Below are positions 17,987 to 27,667 of a stretch of 64,000 nucleotides of DNA, piece after piece (position 1 is the first letter of the stretch; each line of letters begins with the position of its first letter). Both the position numbers and the translations under genes were made by a program. The notes beneath the pieces were generated by a model. That model did no database searches and was not told the origin of the DNA. It saw nothing but the letters and a program-made list of their open reading frames with translations. Origin of the DNA: Sunxiuqinia sp963677175. GTDB taxonomy: Bacteria; Bacteroidota; Bacteroidia; Bacteroidales; Prolixibacteraceae. The stretch covers positions 744,001-808,000 of the forward strand of contig CAXXES010000004.1 in the NCBI GenBank assembly GCA_963677175.2, in the 5' to 3' direction.

Positions 17987-18634
17987 TTACTTATCGACGA
18001 TTACCCGTGCGGCTACGTAGCCGTTGTAAAAATTCGCATCGCGGTGCTTAAACAGGCTCATCACCTTGTCAAGTTTGTTGGTCAAAATGTCTTTAGCTTC
18101 AGCAAACAATTGCTCCAGGCTTTTGGTGGCTTGCACCGAGGCAATGCGGTAGGCCCGGGGCTGTCCGGTCAATTCTAAAAACTGATCGACGCCTTGTTTC
18201 AGGCTTTCGATCTGTGGTAGGGCCACTCCGTATTCGGTAGTTAGCACTTCCTGATGATTTTCGGCTTCAGTAATAATTTCCATAATCCGGGGAACAAAGA
18301 GGGCGTTGACTGTTTCATACAAGTCGGTATAGGTAGCGGCCATGCGGCTCTTGAGGCTCATATTGCCTTCGATGAGGGCCATCGCTTCCAGGCTGTCATT
18401 CAGAATATCGGCCTTCATGGCAATGGTCTTTTTGAGCTGTTTTTTGTTTTTCCCCAAAAACACTTGAGCTCCTTGCTGGGCTTCTTGAGCCTGGTCAATT
18501 TCGGCATTAACCAGGATGAAAGCGTTGAAAAACTCGCCAACTTTGGGGATCGATGACCACTTGTCTGCATTTAAATTGAGGAAATGAATAACCGCCTCGT
18601 GCATTTCTTTGTGGTTTAATTGACTTCTGTTCAT
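17987..18634 (-). CDS. Helical protein of unknown function, Bacteroidota type, with 21-bp array upstream
   Basis: 215 residues, predicted almost entirely alpha-helical, soluble, with no signal peptide. No Pfam family recalled with certainty; similar hypothetical proteins ending FYNGYVAARVIVD occur in Bacteroidota. Visible features: an N-terminal segment MNRSQLNHKEMHEAVIHFLN, a heptad-rich middle, and a C-terminal amphipathic helix (LEQLFAEAKDILTNKLDKVM). Its 5' region carries the 13-unit 21-bp array at 18838-19110, about 200 bp from the start. The same arrangement recurs at 53621-54781 with a different helical protein. Function unknown; I infer a link between protein and array from position only. 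Confidence 0.8.
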   Translation of the reverse strand: MNRSQLNHKEMHEAVIHFLNLNADKWSSIPKVGEFFNAFILVNAEIDQAQEAQQGAQVFLGKNKKQLKKTIAMKADILNDSLEAMALIEGNMSLKSRMAATYTDLYETVNALFVPRIMEIITEAENHQEVLTTEYGVALPQIESLKQGVDQFLELTGQPRAYRIASVQATKSLEQLFAEAKDILTNKLDKVMSLFKHRDANFYNGYVAARVIVDK

Positions 18635-18837
18635 AGGATTTTTTTGTGAATTATTCTGCTAGTTACGTAAAACATTTTCAAAAAGCAATCGTTTCTCCGT
18701 ATATTGTATTATTAAACTGAATTGGTTATTGTGTTAATATCAGTAAAGTAGTTGTATTTTTAGGTCGTTTGGCCGTTTTTATGTTGTTCAACATTTTTAG
18801 TTCTATTGCACATTGCATTCTGTTTGTTCGCAAGCGT

Positions 18838-19110
18838 TTTCGTTGGATCGAAATAGTCATTCGTATAGTTGAAGTGGTCGTTCGTTAAGCTGAAATGCTG
18901 ATTCGTTGAGTTGAAGTAGTCGTTCGTTAAGCTGAAATGCTGATTCGTTGAGTTGAAGTAGTCGTTCGTTAAGCTGAAATGCTCATTCGTTGAGTTGAAG
19001 TGGTTGTTCGTTAAACTGAAATGCTGATTCGTTGGGTTGAAGTAGTTATTCGTTAGCTTCAAATGATAATTCGTTCGACCTAAGTGCTCGTTCGCTCAAA
19101 TAAGGGAGCG
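18838..19110. repeat. Tandem array, 13 units of exactly 21 bp
   Basis: Thirteen consecutive 21-base units in perfect register (starts 18838, 18859, 18880 ... 19090). Each begins xTTCGTT or a one-base variant, has 4-5 variable bases at positions 8-12, then mostly TGAAxT and a variable end. Two unit types alternate through the middle (A type GAGTTGAAGTAGTC ends, G type AAGCTGAAATGCTG ends), giving a 42-bp super-period; the outer units are more diverged. TTC...GAA forms a loose dyad in most units. On the minus strand the array reads as a 100-codon open frame of 7-residue repeats (xTNxxFx), which I judge to be a by-product of 21 being divisible by three. Confidence 0.9.
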
Positions 19111-19200
19111 TACTCAACGTAAAATCGCCAAAATCGTATCATTCAGTGCTAAAATATTACAATTTTTATTCAAGAATGTCGAATGTAGCAGTTTTTCTTT

Positions 19201-19208
19201 TAAGTTTG
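19201..19208 (+). promoter_or_regulatory. TAnnTTTG -7 box upstream of sigma factor gene
   Basis: TAAGTTTG matches the Bacteroidota -7 consensus completely and is 20 bases before the GTG start at 19229. No good -33 TTTG was found at the usual spacing. Confidence 0.35.
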
Positions 19209-19228
19209 GTTGCCTAAATCTGAATGAA

Positions 19229-19843
19229 GTGAAAACGAAGTTCGATCTGTCAGAACGTAATTTTGCCCTCGCCTTAAAAGATGGGCGATTATATGCTTTT
19301 GAGTATTTTTTCGAGAAGTATTCGAAAGTTCTTTTTCACTTTTCATTCAACTTGTTAAAGTCCCGGGTTGAAGCCGAAGAAATCGTTCAAAACGTTTTTC
19401 TGAAGATCTGGGAAAAAAGAAGCCAAGTCAATCCCGAACAAGCTTTTCGCTCTTATTTATTCACCATTGCATTGAATGACATCCGGAAATCGTTTGTTGA
19501 AAAAGCAAAGCATGAGAAGTTTAAAATTGAATTGTTCGACTTTTTGGTTGGCCAGGCTCACGATTCGGACGAAGAATTAAATTTTGGCTATTATTTAAAG
19601 CTGCTGGATCAGGAAATTGACCGCCTTCCGGAGAAAAGGAGAGCAGTTTTCCTTTTGCTGAAGAAGGACGGTTTAACGGTTAACGAAGCAGCTACCTTTC
19701 TGAATGTCTCACCAAAAACGGTCGAAAATCAATTGACGGCCGCCATCAAAACCATCCGGGATGCTTTTTTTGAGAAGAAAATTAAGAATTTGTATTTGTT
19801 TTTTGTGCAAATGCTGAGCCTTCACACAAAGCAAAATTCCTGA
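19229..19843 (+). CDS. ECF RNA polymerase sigma factor of the SusC/SusD locus
   Basis: 204 residues, GTG start: the nearby ATG at 19224 is out of frame and meets a stop at once. Sigma region 2 (about 10-80: AFEYFFEKYSKVLFHFSF, VEAEEIVQNVFLKIWEK) and region 4 (about 130-185: LPEKRRAVFLLLKKDGLTVN, then VSPKTVENQL). It pairs with the FecR at 19929 (85 bp downstream) and the STN-bearing SusC, giving a trans-envelope signalling circuit for the locus. Confidence 0.9.
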   Translation: MKTKFDLSERNFALALKDGRLYAFEYFFEKYSKVLFHFSFNLLKSRVEAEEIVQNVFLKIWEKRSQVNPEQAFRSYLFTIALNDIRKSFVEKAKHEKFKIELFDFLVGQAHDSDEELNFGYYLKLLDQEIDRLPEKRRAVFLLLKKDGLTVNEAATFLNVSPKTVENQLTAAIKTIRDAFFEKKIKNLYLFFVQMLSLHTKQNS

Positions 19844-19928
19844 TTGCTGAAACAGTCAAAAAAAAAATCACGATTCAATAGGGGGGTCATCCTTTTTTCA
19901 GATACTCTGTGTAGTTAGATTATCGAAA

Positions 19929-20963
19929 ATGGGGAAAAAGGAACATCAATTATTGGAGAATTTCATCAGCGATCAGTATTCAAAAAAGGAATATTTGAGT
20001 ATTCTGAATCAATTTGAGGATGATGATCAGTTTGATGCCATAAGAGAAGAACTGAAGGATCATTGGGAAGCAACAGATGGAAGCATTGTATCGGATGAGA
20101 TCTACTTGCAGCTCTGGAATAAGACGAAACCTAAAATTTTGCAAAGCGAAATGCACCAGGAAAATCAATGGACATACCGATTAAGGAACGTATTTTACCG
20201 GATTGCGGCGGTTCTGATTCTTCCCTTGCTGATTGCTTCATTCTATTTTTTCACTCAGTGGCAAGATTTGGTGCAAAGCGAAACGGTATATGCCGAAATT
20301 CAATGTCCGCCGGGCATGCGTTCGCGATTTAATTTGCCCGACGGAACTACCGGCTGGCTAAATGGCGATTCCTACCTGAAGTATCCGGTTCAATTCTCGA
20401 AAAACCGGTCGGTTGAGTTAACCGGAGAAGCTTACTTTGATGTCAGGAAAGACAAACATTCGCCCTTCCGGGTGAATGCGCAGGGAGTAGAGGTTGAGGT
20501 CCTAGGAACCCGGTTTAACGTGATGGCTTATGATGATTTGCACCGAATTGAAGTTACCCTGGATGAAGGATCGGTTGAAGTAAGCAAGCAAGGAACAAGT
20601 CTTAACGAAATTTTGAAGCCCAACGAGCACCTTGTGCTTGATAAAAGACAAAATCAGGTCGCTATACGATCGGTTCAAACCAGCCATTTTACCAGTTGGA
20701 AGGATGGAATTCTGGAATTCAGGAATGTACCGTTGGATGAAGTTGCCCGGAGATTGGAACGATGGTACAATTCAGAAATTATTATTCAAGACGATGTTTT
20801 AAAGGATATTCCTTATCGTGCAACCTTTAAAAATGAATCTCTGGGGCGGGTGTTGGAGCTTTTGAGCCTTTCTGCACCAATGCGTTACGAAATCATTGAG
20901 TCTAAACCTAATAAAGATGGAGTATATGAAAAACAAAAAGTAATCCTCAAATACAAGAATTAA
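19929..20963 (+). CDS. FecR-type anti-sigma factor of the SusC/SusD locus
   Basis: 344 residues: cytoplasmic N-terminal region (about 1-85), one transmembrane segment (about 90-111, RIAAVLILPLLIASFYFF), FecR domain (about 125-225: FNLPDGTTGWLNGDSYLKYP, ELTGEAYFDVRKD) and C-terminal DUF4974 (about 264-340). It should transmit the signal from the SusC STN domain to the sigma factor encoded just upstream. Confidence 0.92.
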   Translation: MGKKEHQLLENFISDQYSKKEYLSILNQFEDDDQFDAIREELKDHWEATDGSIVSDEIYLQLWNKTKPKILQSEMHQENQWTYRLRNVFYRIAAVLILPLLIASFYFFTQWQDLVQSETVYAEIQCPPGMRSRFNLPDGTTGWLNGDSYLKYPVQFSKNRSVELTGEAYFDVRKDKHSPFRVNAQGVEVEVLGTRFNVMAYDDLHRIEVTLDEGSVEVSKQGTSLNEILKPNEHLVLDKRQNQVAIRSVQTSHFTSWKDGILEFRNVPLDEVARRLERWYNSEIIIQDDVLKDIPYRATFKNESLGRVLELLSLSAPMRYEIIESKPNKDGVYEKQKVILKYKN

Positions 20964-21047
20964 AAAAGAGAGAGAAAGTGGTTCCAGCACGATCTCCCTC
21001 CTAGTTATTATTTAAACTGATGTCTAACCAGTTAAACATTTGAATTT

Positions 21048-24000
21048 ATGAAAAAAATCTCAACCTGCAAGACTATAGCATATAGTCTTAAAAAAATGTT
21101 ACGAATTATGCGCATGACCTTATTTCTGGTATTGGTCTTTGCCTCGCAAATTTTAGCCAATGACCTCTATTCTCAACAAACTAAGTTGAATCTGACCATG
21201 TCAAACACAAGCTTGGGAAATGTGCTTGACGAAATCGAAAACCAGTCCGAATTTTATTTCCTGTTCAATCAGAACTTGATTGATATGGATCGGACAGTTA
21301 GTGTTTCAGTGAAAAACAAGAATATTAAGGAAGTACTTGATGTTGTTTTTGCCGGAACTGATGTCAAATACGTCATTAGTGATCGTCAGATTGTACTGAA
21401 CACAAACGATAAACCTGACTTCTTTGGTGTTTCGCAGGTACGAAGGGTGAGTGGAAAGGTGGCCGAGCCCAATGGGCAACCTTTACCTGGAGTGACGGTG
21501 GTCGTTAAAAATACGACGGTTGGTACCATTACCGATGATAATGGAGAATACGTGTTGGATGTGCCTGCCGGTTCGGATCAATTGGTATTCTCATTTATTG
21601 GTATGAGATCAGTTGAAGAACCGATTAATGACCGGATGACCGTTAATGTTACCATGGAGGCCGATGTTGTTGGTTTGGAAGAAGTCATTGCCATTGGGTA
21701 CGCTTCGCAAAAGAAGGCCAATATTGTCGGTTCTGTTACTTCGATCACTGGTGATAAAATTGCTTCAATTCCTGCTGCCGACATTAGTAATGCCATCTCG
21801 GGAAGGATGCCTGGATCTGTTATCATGCAGCAAAGCGGCGAGCCGGGGCAGAATGATGCCCGTATCTTGGTTCGTGGACGTGCAAGCTTGGGAGACCCCG
21901 ATGATGCAGACAGAGACGAGGCCTTATCAGCTCCTTTGGTGGTTGTTGATGGTGTACCGGGACGTTCGTTAAATGAGATTGATCCGGTTGATATCGAGAG
22001 CATTTCTGTCCTTAAAGATGCTTCGGCCGCCATTTATGGTGCACAGGCTGCTAATGGTGTGATTTTGGTTACCACCAAGAGAGGTCAAACCGGCAAGCCA
22101 ACATTAAATTACCAGTTTTATCAAGGGTTTATGGCTCCGACTATCCTTCCTGAAGTTACCAATGCAGGTGATTATGCGACTATGCTAAGTGAGTACCAGG
22201 ATTACGAAGGAAAGCCCAGGTCCTTTTCTGATGAAGATATCGCTTTGTTTTACAGCGGACGCGATCCTTGGGAGCACCCAAACAGCGATTGGGTAGGCGA
22301 CTTGATTGCAGACTGGACGACCACCAGTAAACACAACATCAGTTTGGACGGTGGAAGTAATGGCATGTATTACTATGTTTCGTTAGGATATAAAAACGAA
22401 GAAGCCATTTACAAGCAAGAATCAACGCGATACAAGCAATACAATCTTCGGGCAAAACTGGAACTTCCTGTTACCGATTGGTTGAAAGCATCCATTGATT
22501 ATGCAGGGTTTCTGAATAATAAATTGTATCCGACCAAAGGTGCTGGCGATATTTATGGGCAATCTACCCGTTTGGTTCCTACGCAATGGTCGTTCTGGCC
22601 AACCGGAGAACCCGGACCCGACATTGAGTATGGAGATAATCCTGTGGTTACTTCTACACTGGAAGGCGGGAGCGATGATCAAAAATCATATATAAACCAG
22701 ACAACATTTGGAGTGACGATTACTCCTCCATTTGTGAAGGGATTGACGCTGAGCGGAATGTTTACCTATGATGTTACCAACTGGTACCGAAAAAGATTTC
22801 GCAAGCCATGGACTTTATATTTCCCGAAATGGGACACCGCCGTACGCGACTCGGATGGATTTATTACTGACATGGAGCTAACTCCAACGCTTCGTGGATA
22901 CTCTGCTCCGGAATTGGTTGAAGACTATGATCGTAGCATGCGAAAGTTAGGGACTGTGAGTTTTAATTACGCCCGTGATTTTGGAGACCATTCCTTTAAC
23001 CTGTTTGGAGCCTACGAACAAGTGGAGCAGAATGATAACGATTTTGGGGCTTTCCGCAAATATTATATTTCAGAAATTGTTAAAACTTTGGATGCCGGTG
23101 GCGACGCTGACCAGGATAACTGGGGCGGGATGTCTATTTATGCCCGCAGGTCATATATTGGGCGTTTAAATTATAACTTTCAGGGCAAATATCTTCTGGA
23201 AGCAATCATTCGTCGCGACGGTTCGCTTAAATTTCCCTCGGACAGCCGTTGGGGGAATTTCCCTGGCCTGTTAGTGGGGTGGAGGGCTTCGGAAGAGAAT
23301 TTCTGGAAAGCGAACCTGGCCTTTATTAATTACTTCAAGTTAAGAGGTTCTTATGGTAAAATGGGAATGGATCCGGGAGATCCGTTTCAGTTTATGAATA
23401 AATACATCTTGGCTAGTGGCTTGACAATGGGAACCGGCAAAGTGGTAGAGACTGTTGTTCAGCAAGAGGGGGTGGCCAATCCCTTTATTACCTGGGAAAA
23501 GCAAACCACTTACAATTTGGGCTTCGAATCACAGTTGTTAAATAATATGTTCTCCTTAAATGCTGATGCATTTTATAGTAAGCGTTCTGACATTCTTACC
23601 TCACGTGATGCCTCTGTTCCCGGTTTTACAGGGCTGGCATTGCCCGATGAGAATATTGCTGAAGTGGACAATCGGGGATTCGAGATTGAAGCTGGGTATC
23701 ACAAGACCATTAACAGTGATTTTAGATTTGACCTTGGCGGCAATATAGCCTATAACCATAATGAAGTTGTGTTTATGGACGAACCCGAGAGAGCACAACC
23801 CTGGCAGCAACGTACCGGACATCCATACGGTGCGACCTTATTGTATAATGCGATTGGAATTTTTGCTGATCAGGCAGCTATCGATGCCTATCCGAGCTGG
23901 CCGGGAGCAAGACCGGGTGACGTTATTTTTGAGGATGTGAGCGGTGACGGACAAATTACCAGCGATGACCAGATTTTGTTGGATAAGACTGATGCTCCTG

Positions 24001-24470
24001 AAATTTTCTACGGAATTACCGTGGATGTTGCTTACAAAAACTGGACGCTTTCTATGTTGGCTCAGGGTCAGGGTACCTACTACCGGATGAATATTTCCGA
24101 TGGACGCCGCGGTGAAGCAGGGAACTACTTTCAATGGAGCTTTGACAACCGCTGGACGCCTCAAAATATAAATACCGATGTAGCCAGAGCCTACAACCGC
24201 GATGATCTTTATTGGGCATTCGATGTCAACAACAGTACGTACCATTACGATAACATGGCTTATTGCCGGTTGAAAAATGCGGTACTCACTTATCATATCC
24301 CGAACAGGGTGTTTGGCAATAGTGGCATTTCACGCGCAAGCATCTATTTTGCGGGCAATAATCTGTTTCTCATTTATGCAGCACAAAAGAATTTCGACCC
24401 GGAAATTGGAGCACCTATGACTTATCCGGCCGTGAAGACTTTTGCCATAGGCGCGCGAGTTACATTTTAA
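21048..24470 (+). CDS. SusC/RagA-family TonB-linked outer-membrane transporter
   Basis: 1,140 residues: a long signal sequence (about 1-40), STN domain (about 45-120), carboxypeptidase-like regulatory domain (about 130-210, VSGKVAEPNGQPLPGVTVVV), plug (about 215-340, with SISVLKDASAAIYGAQAANG) and a large barrel ending FAIGARVTF. SusC proteins form a lidded transporter with a SusD lipoprotein, encoded 30 bp downstream. The STN domain links it to the FecR/sigma pair upstream. Substrate probably a glycan or glycoconjugate fragment; nothing in the sequence tells which. Confidence 0.95.
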   Translation: MKKISTCKTIAYSLKKMLRIMRMTLFLVLVFASQILANDLYSQQTKLNLTMSNTSLGNVLDEIENQSEFYFLFNQNLIDMDRTVSVSVKNKNIKEVLDVVFAGTDVKYVISDRQIVLNTNDKPDFFGVSQVRRVSGKVAEPNGQPLPGVTVVVKNTTVGTITDDNGEYVLDVPAGSDQLVFSFIGMRSVEEPINDRMTVNVTMEADVVGLEEVIAIGYASQKKANIVGSVTSITGDKIASIPAADISNAISGRMPGSVIMQQSGEPGQNDARILVRGRASLGDPDDADRDEALSAPLVVVDGVPGRSLNEIDPVDIESISVLKDASAAIYGAQAANGVILVTTKRGQTGKPTLNYQFYQGFMAPTILPEVTNAGDYATMLSEYQDYEGKPRSFSDEDIALFYSGRDPWEHPNSDWVGDLIADWTTTSKHNISLDGGSNGMYYYVSLGYKNEEAIYKQESTRYKQYNLRAKLELPVTDWLKASIDYAGFLNNKLYPTKGAGDIYGQSTRLVPTQWSFWPTGEPGPDIEYGDNPVVTSTLEGGSDDQKSYINQTTFGVTITPPFVKGLTLSGMFTYDVTNWYRKRFRKPWTLYFPKWDTAVRDSDGFITDMELTPTLRGYSAPELVEDYDRSMRKLGTVSFNYARDFGDHSFNLFGAYEQVEQNDNDFGAFRKYYISEIVKTLDAGGDADQDNWGGMSIYARRSYIGRLNYNFQGKYLLEAIIRRDGSLKFPSDSRWGNFPGLLVGWRASEENFWKANLAFINYFKLRGSYGKMGMDPGDPFQFMNKYILASGLTMGTGKVVETVVQQEGVANPFITWEKQTTYNLGFESQLLNNMFSLNADAFYSKRSDILTSRDASVPGFTGLALPDENIAEVDNRGFEIEAGYHKTINSDFRFDLGGNIAYNHNEVVFMDEPERAQPWQQRTGHPYGATLLYNAIGIFADQAAIDAYPSWPGARPGDVIFEDVSGDGQITSDDQILLDKTDAPEIFYGITVDVAYKNWTLSMLAQGQGTYYRMNISDGRRGEAGNYFQWSFDNRWTPQNINTDVARAYNRDDLYWAFDVNNSTYHYDNMAYCRLKNAVLTYHIPNRVFGNSGISRASIYFAGNNLFLIYAAQKNFDPEIGAPMTYPAVKTFAIGARVTF

Positions 24471-24500
24471 TCATTTAATGAATTTTGAAAATATAAGAGT

Positions 24501-26372
24501 ATGAAAAAAATATTAGGATATTCAATGATGATGTTAGTGCTTTTACTGGCAACAACATCATGCGAAGATGTTCTTGACCAAGAGGCAGTCGATGCTTTTA
24601 ATGAAGAATCAGTTTTTCAGGATATCAACCTGGCAAAAGCTTATTTGGGAAGATGCTATGACTTTATTGGTGCAGACGATAACCAGGTGTTGGGGCTACG
24701 CGAGGATCTTCTGGCTGGTGCCACCGATGAAGTGTTATGTATTCACCGGCCGGGAAGCTACCCATCAGTAAAAGGGATTATGAGCCCGGATCATATGGGA
24801 CATTTTGGAGACTGGCGTTTTAATTGGACCACCTGGGCATTGTATGGCAACATTAAAAATGTTAACGTTTTTCTCGCCAATATTGATGATGTGCCTGTTG
24901 AAACCGAAGCTGAGGAAACATTAAAAGCGAGAATGAAAGGCGAAGCCTATTTCATTCGGGCATTCAATTATGCCAATCTGATGCGCTCGTACGGTGGTGT
25001 TGTTTTGGTTGATCAGCCGTATGAATTGGAACAGGATTTCCTGTCTGTTGAGCGATCTTCAATCGACGCCACGCTTGCGTTTATCTTGTCCGATTGTGAT
25101 GATGCAATTGCTGCGCTTCCGCAAAAAGATGGAATTGAACAGGGGCGTGCGACTCAAGGAGCTGCTGCAGCATTGAAATCAAGAATTTTAAGCTGGAGCA
25201 CCGGGGAATTGATGAATGGTGGTTATGAACCTTCCAATGAACTGGTTTCCTTTCAATCAGGCTCGCGGAACGATAGATTGCAGGTAGCCAAAGCAGCAGC
25301 CAAAGCAATTATGGATGGAACCTATGGTGAGTATTCACTGACCGGTATAACCGACGATCCTCCGGCTACGATGACTGAAGAAGATGTGATGGCTTATGCC
25401 GATAATTTCTTTAATATTTTCACCCAAAAGGGAGAGTGGAACAGCGAAGTGATGTGGGGTGTTCAGCATTTGCAGTCGCAGGGAAATACCACGACGCAAA
25501 ATCGGTGGTGGGGACCCAATGGTTATAACAACTGGGGAAACAATGGGCCGAATGAGCCGATAGTAAGAAAGTTTGAAATGGCAGACGGTTCACCCTTCGT
25601 ATGGGACAAATATAACCCAGGTGACGACTTTCTTAGAGAAGCTACTGCCGCAGAATTGGAAGCAGATCCGGAAATCAATCCTTATGTTGGGCGCGAACCA
25701 AGATTCTATGCTACCGTTTTGTTCGATGGTGCCAAGTGGATGGATCGTCCTGGTGGTGGGGCCAGCCTGGATCCGGAAGGCCGTGTCCAAACAGGTTATT
25801 ACATCGCTTCGGGCGATACAACGGGAGGTCTGGACACCCGGCAGAGTTTAATAGAATCCTGGAATGGAACTAAAAATGGTTACTACCTTAAAAAATACCA
25901 GGATCCGGCTACCGTGGGACAGCACTTCAACAATCAGAATACTTGGATTGAACTTCGATTTGCAGAAGTTCTGATGGACTATGCTGAGGCATGTATTGAA
26001 TTGGGCGGCGCTGATCTGCAAGACGGAATAGATGCTTTGAATATGGTTCGTAACCGTGCCGGGTTGCCAGACCGGGTGACTTCAGATCAGACGCAAGCCC
26101 GTGAATGGTATCGGAACGAACGCCAGTTGGAATTTTTTGCCGAGGGAGATCGTTGGTATATGATGCGCAAGTGGATGATCGCTGATGAGGTGATTGAAAA
26201 TGTCTACTTGATGAAAATCTATCATTATGCGGATGGAAGCAAAGAATGGTTTTATGATACAGCCAAAAGTGTAGACGACAGAGCTTGGAATGATGCGAAT
26301 TACTGGTTGCCTGTTTCAAGAACTGAAATCAATAAAGCACCACAACTTCAGCAGAATCCGGGGTATAATTAG
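24501..26372 (+). CDS. SusD/RagB-family surface glycan-binding lipoprotein
   Basis: 623 residues with a lipoprotein signal (lipobox LLLATTSC, Cys about 21), TPR-like helices and the C-terminal SusD signature (ELRFAEVLMDYAEACIELGG, then RNRAGLP and RQLEFFAEGDRWYMMRKW). It binds substrate at the cell surface and acts as a lid for SusC. A terminator-like hairpin follows at 26394, so SusC-SusD may be expressed more strongly than the genes beyond it. Confidence 0.95.
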   Translation: MKKILGYSMMMLVLLLATTSCEDVLDQEAVDAFNEESVFQDINLAKAYLGRCYDFIGADDNQVLGLREDLLAGATDEVLCIHRPGSYPSVKGIMSPDHMGHFGDWRFNWTTWALYGNIKNVNVFLANIDDVPVETEAEETLKARMKGEAYFIRAFNYANLMRSYGGVVLVDQPYELEQDFLSVERSSIDATLAFILSDCDDAIAALPQKDGIEQGRATQGAAAALKSRILSWSTGELMNGGYEPSNELVSFQSGSRNDRLQVAKAAAKAIMDGTYGEYSLTGITDDPPATMTEEDVMAYADNFFNIFTQKGEWNSEVMWGVQHLQSQGNTTTQNRWWGPNGYNNWGNNGPNEPIVRKFEMADGSPFVWDKYNPGDDFLREATAAELEADPEINPYVGREPRFYATVLFDGAKWMDRPGGGASLDPEGRVQTGYYIASGDTTGGLDTRQSLIESWNGTKNGYYLKKYQDPATVGQHFNNQNTWIELRFAEVLMDYAEACIELGGADLQDGIDALNMVRNRAGLPDRVTSDQTQAREWYRNERQLEFFAEGDRWYMMRKWMIADEVIENVYLMKIYHYADGSKEWFYDTAKSVDDRAWNDANYWLPVSRTEINKAPQLQQNPGYN

Positions 26373-26393
26373 TCTCATTACTAACAATTTTTT

Positions 26394-26430
26394 AAAAGAT
26401 GCAGATTCAAATAATGGATCTGCGTCTTTT
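26394..26430 (+). terminator. Hairpin terminator/attenuator after susD-like gene
   Basis: A 13-bp stem AAAAGATGCAGAT (26394-26406) with ATCTGCGTCTTTT (26418-26430), one G.T pair, ending in four T's. It lies between SusD and the MFS gene. The same-strand genes continue after 24 bp, so it may be a partial terminator. Confidence 0.7.
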
Positions 26431-26454
26431 AGAATTAAATTCCAAATCAGAGAT

Positions 26455-27651
26455 ATGATCAGATTCAAGCTTTCGTTAATGATGCTCCTGCAATACATGA
26501 TGTACGCAGTTTGGTGGGTTCCGCTGGCTGCATACCTAACCAATCTGGACGTGAGCAGCACACAGAAAGCCCTAATCTTAAGTTCAATGGCAATCGGCTG
26601 TATTGCATCACCCCTGATTGGGATGATTGCCGATCGTTATTTTTCCAGTCAAAAAGTATTGTTTGGTTTAAATATTATCAATGCAGTAATGTTGTTGGGA
26701 GCCGGAGTCACACAAAATCCTGACACCTTGTTTCTTTGTTTGTTGATAGCGATGTTGGGTTATATGCCTTCCTGGAGCTTAACAAGTTCAATTGCCATGG
26801 CACATTTGCCTTCCGAACAGTTTCCTAAAGTTCGGGTCTTTGGGTCTATCGGATGGGTGGCATCCGGTGTTTTTAGCTTGTTCTTCATTCAGATCTTGAA
26901 TATGGATTTTGATGGAACAAACCTTCCATTTTATTCCGGAGCTGCTGTCAGTTTATTTGCTGCGTTTACTAATCTGGCATTGCCGGATACACCACCAATG
27001 GGTAAAGGGAAAAAAGGCTCACTAGCTGACGCTTTTGGTCTGGGCACCCTGCAATTACTGAAAGATCGGAATTTTGGTTTTTTTATCTTGTTTTCATTTC
27101 TCTCCATGATTCCGTTTGCCATGTACTATTCGTTTTTCTCCGAGTTTCTTCTCAACATGAATACCCGTTATATTTCGGTGACGATGAACTGGGGTGTGCT
27201 TGCTGAGATGGGATTTCTTCTGCTGGTGCCTTTAGCCATAAAAAAATCAGGACTTCGTAAAGTGATGATATTTGGACTGATTGCACTTGTCATTCGCTAC
27301 CTTTCGTTTTATGCGGGAGGGATTATCAACCAAGCCTGGATGTACTACATCGGGATCTTAATTCATGGTCTCATTTTCGGCTTCTTTCATGTTGGGGGAC
27401 AAATCTATATTGATAAAAAAGCCCCTAAGGAATTAAAAGCTCAAGCACAAGGATTCATCTTTCTGATAACTTATGGGGTTGGGCTGCTGGTTGGAAACTT
27501 AATTTGTGCATGGATTATCAATCATTACAAAAATACGGGTGGCTATAACTGGGATGCCATATGGGGAACAACAACCTTGATGTCGTTTGCAGTCTTGTTC
27601 TTTTTTATACTGTTTTTTAAAAATAAACCGATTGAACTGAATGAAACCTAA
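26455..27651 (+). CDS. MFS transporter of the nucleoside:H+ symporter type
   Basis: About 398 residues from the ATG at 26455 (MIRFKLSLMMLLQYMMYAVW). The frame is open further upstream to 26290, but that part overlaps the SusD gene and reads through the terminator stem, so I reject the longer start. Twelve transmembrane segments are visible, with SSMAIGCIASPLIGMIADRY as the MFS loop 2-3 region. The family (NupG/XapB-like) is often found in Bacteroidota sugar loci and probably carries a sugar or oligosaccharide across the inner membrane. Its stop overlaps or abuts the next gene. Confidence 0.85.
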   Translation: MIRFKLSLMMLLQYMMYAVWWVPLAAYLTNLDVSSTQKALILSSMAIGCIASPLIGMIADRYFSSQKVLFGLNIINAVMLLGAGVTQNPDTLFLCLLIAMLGYMPSWSLTSSIAMAHLPSEQFPKVRVFGSIGWVASGVFSLFFIQILNMDFDGTNLPFYSGAAVSLFAAFTNLALPDTPPMGKGKKGSLADAFGLGTLQLLKDRNFGFFILFSFLSMIPFAMYYSFFSEFLLNMNTRYISVTMNWGVLAEMGFLLLVPLAIKKSGLRKVMIFGLIALVIRYLSFYAGGIINQAWMYYIGILIHGLIFGFFHVGGQIYIDKKAPKELKAQAQGFIFLITYGVGLLVGNLICAWIINHYKNTGGYNWDAIWGTTTLMSFAVLFFFILFFKNKPIELNET

Positions 27652-27667
27652 TTTAATACCTAAGATC

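Noticed and set aside
18760..19062. 100-codon minus-strand open frame made of 7-residue repeats
   Set aside because: It is the 21-bp array read in one frame; other frames and the flanks show no gene signals.
18838..19110. CRISPR array
   Set aside because: Units are contiguous 21-mers without unique spacers, and no cas genes are present.
26290..26454. Longer N-terminus for the MFS transporter
   Set aside because: It overlaps the SusD gene, runs through a terminator stem and is not hydrophobic; the ATG at 26455 fits the family start.
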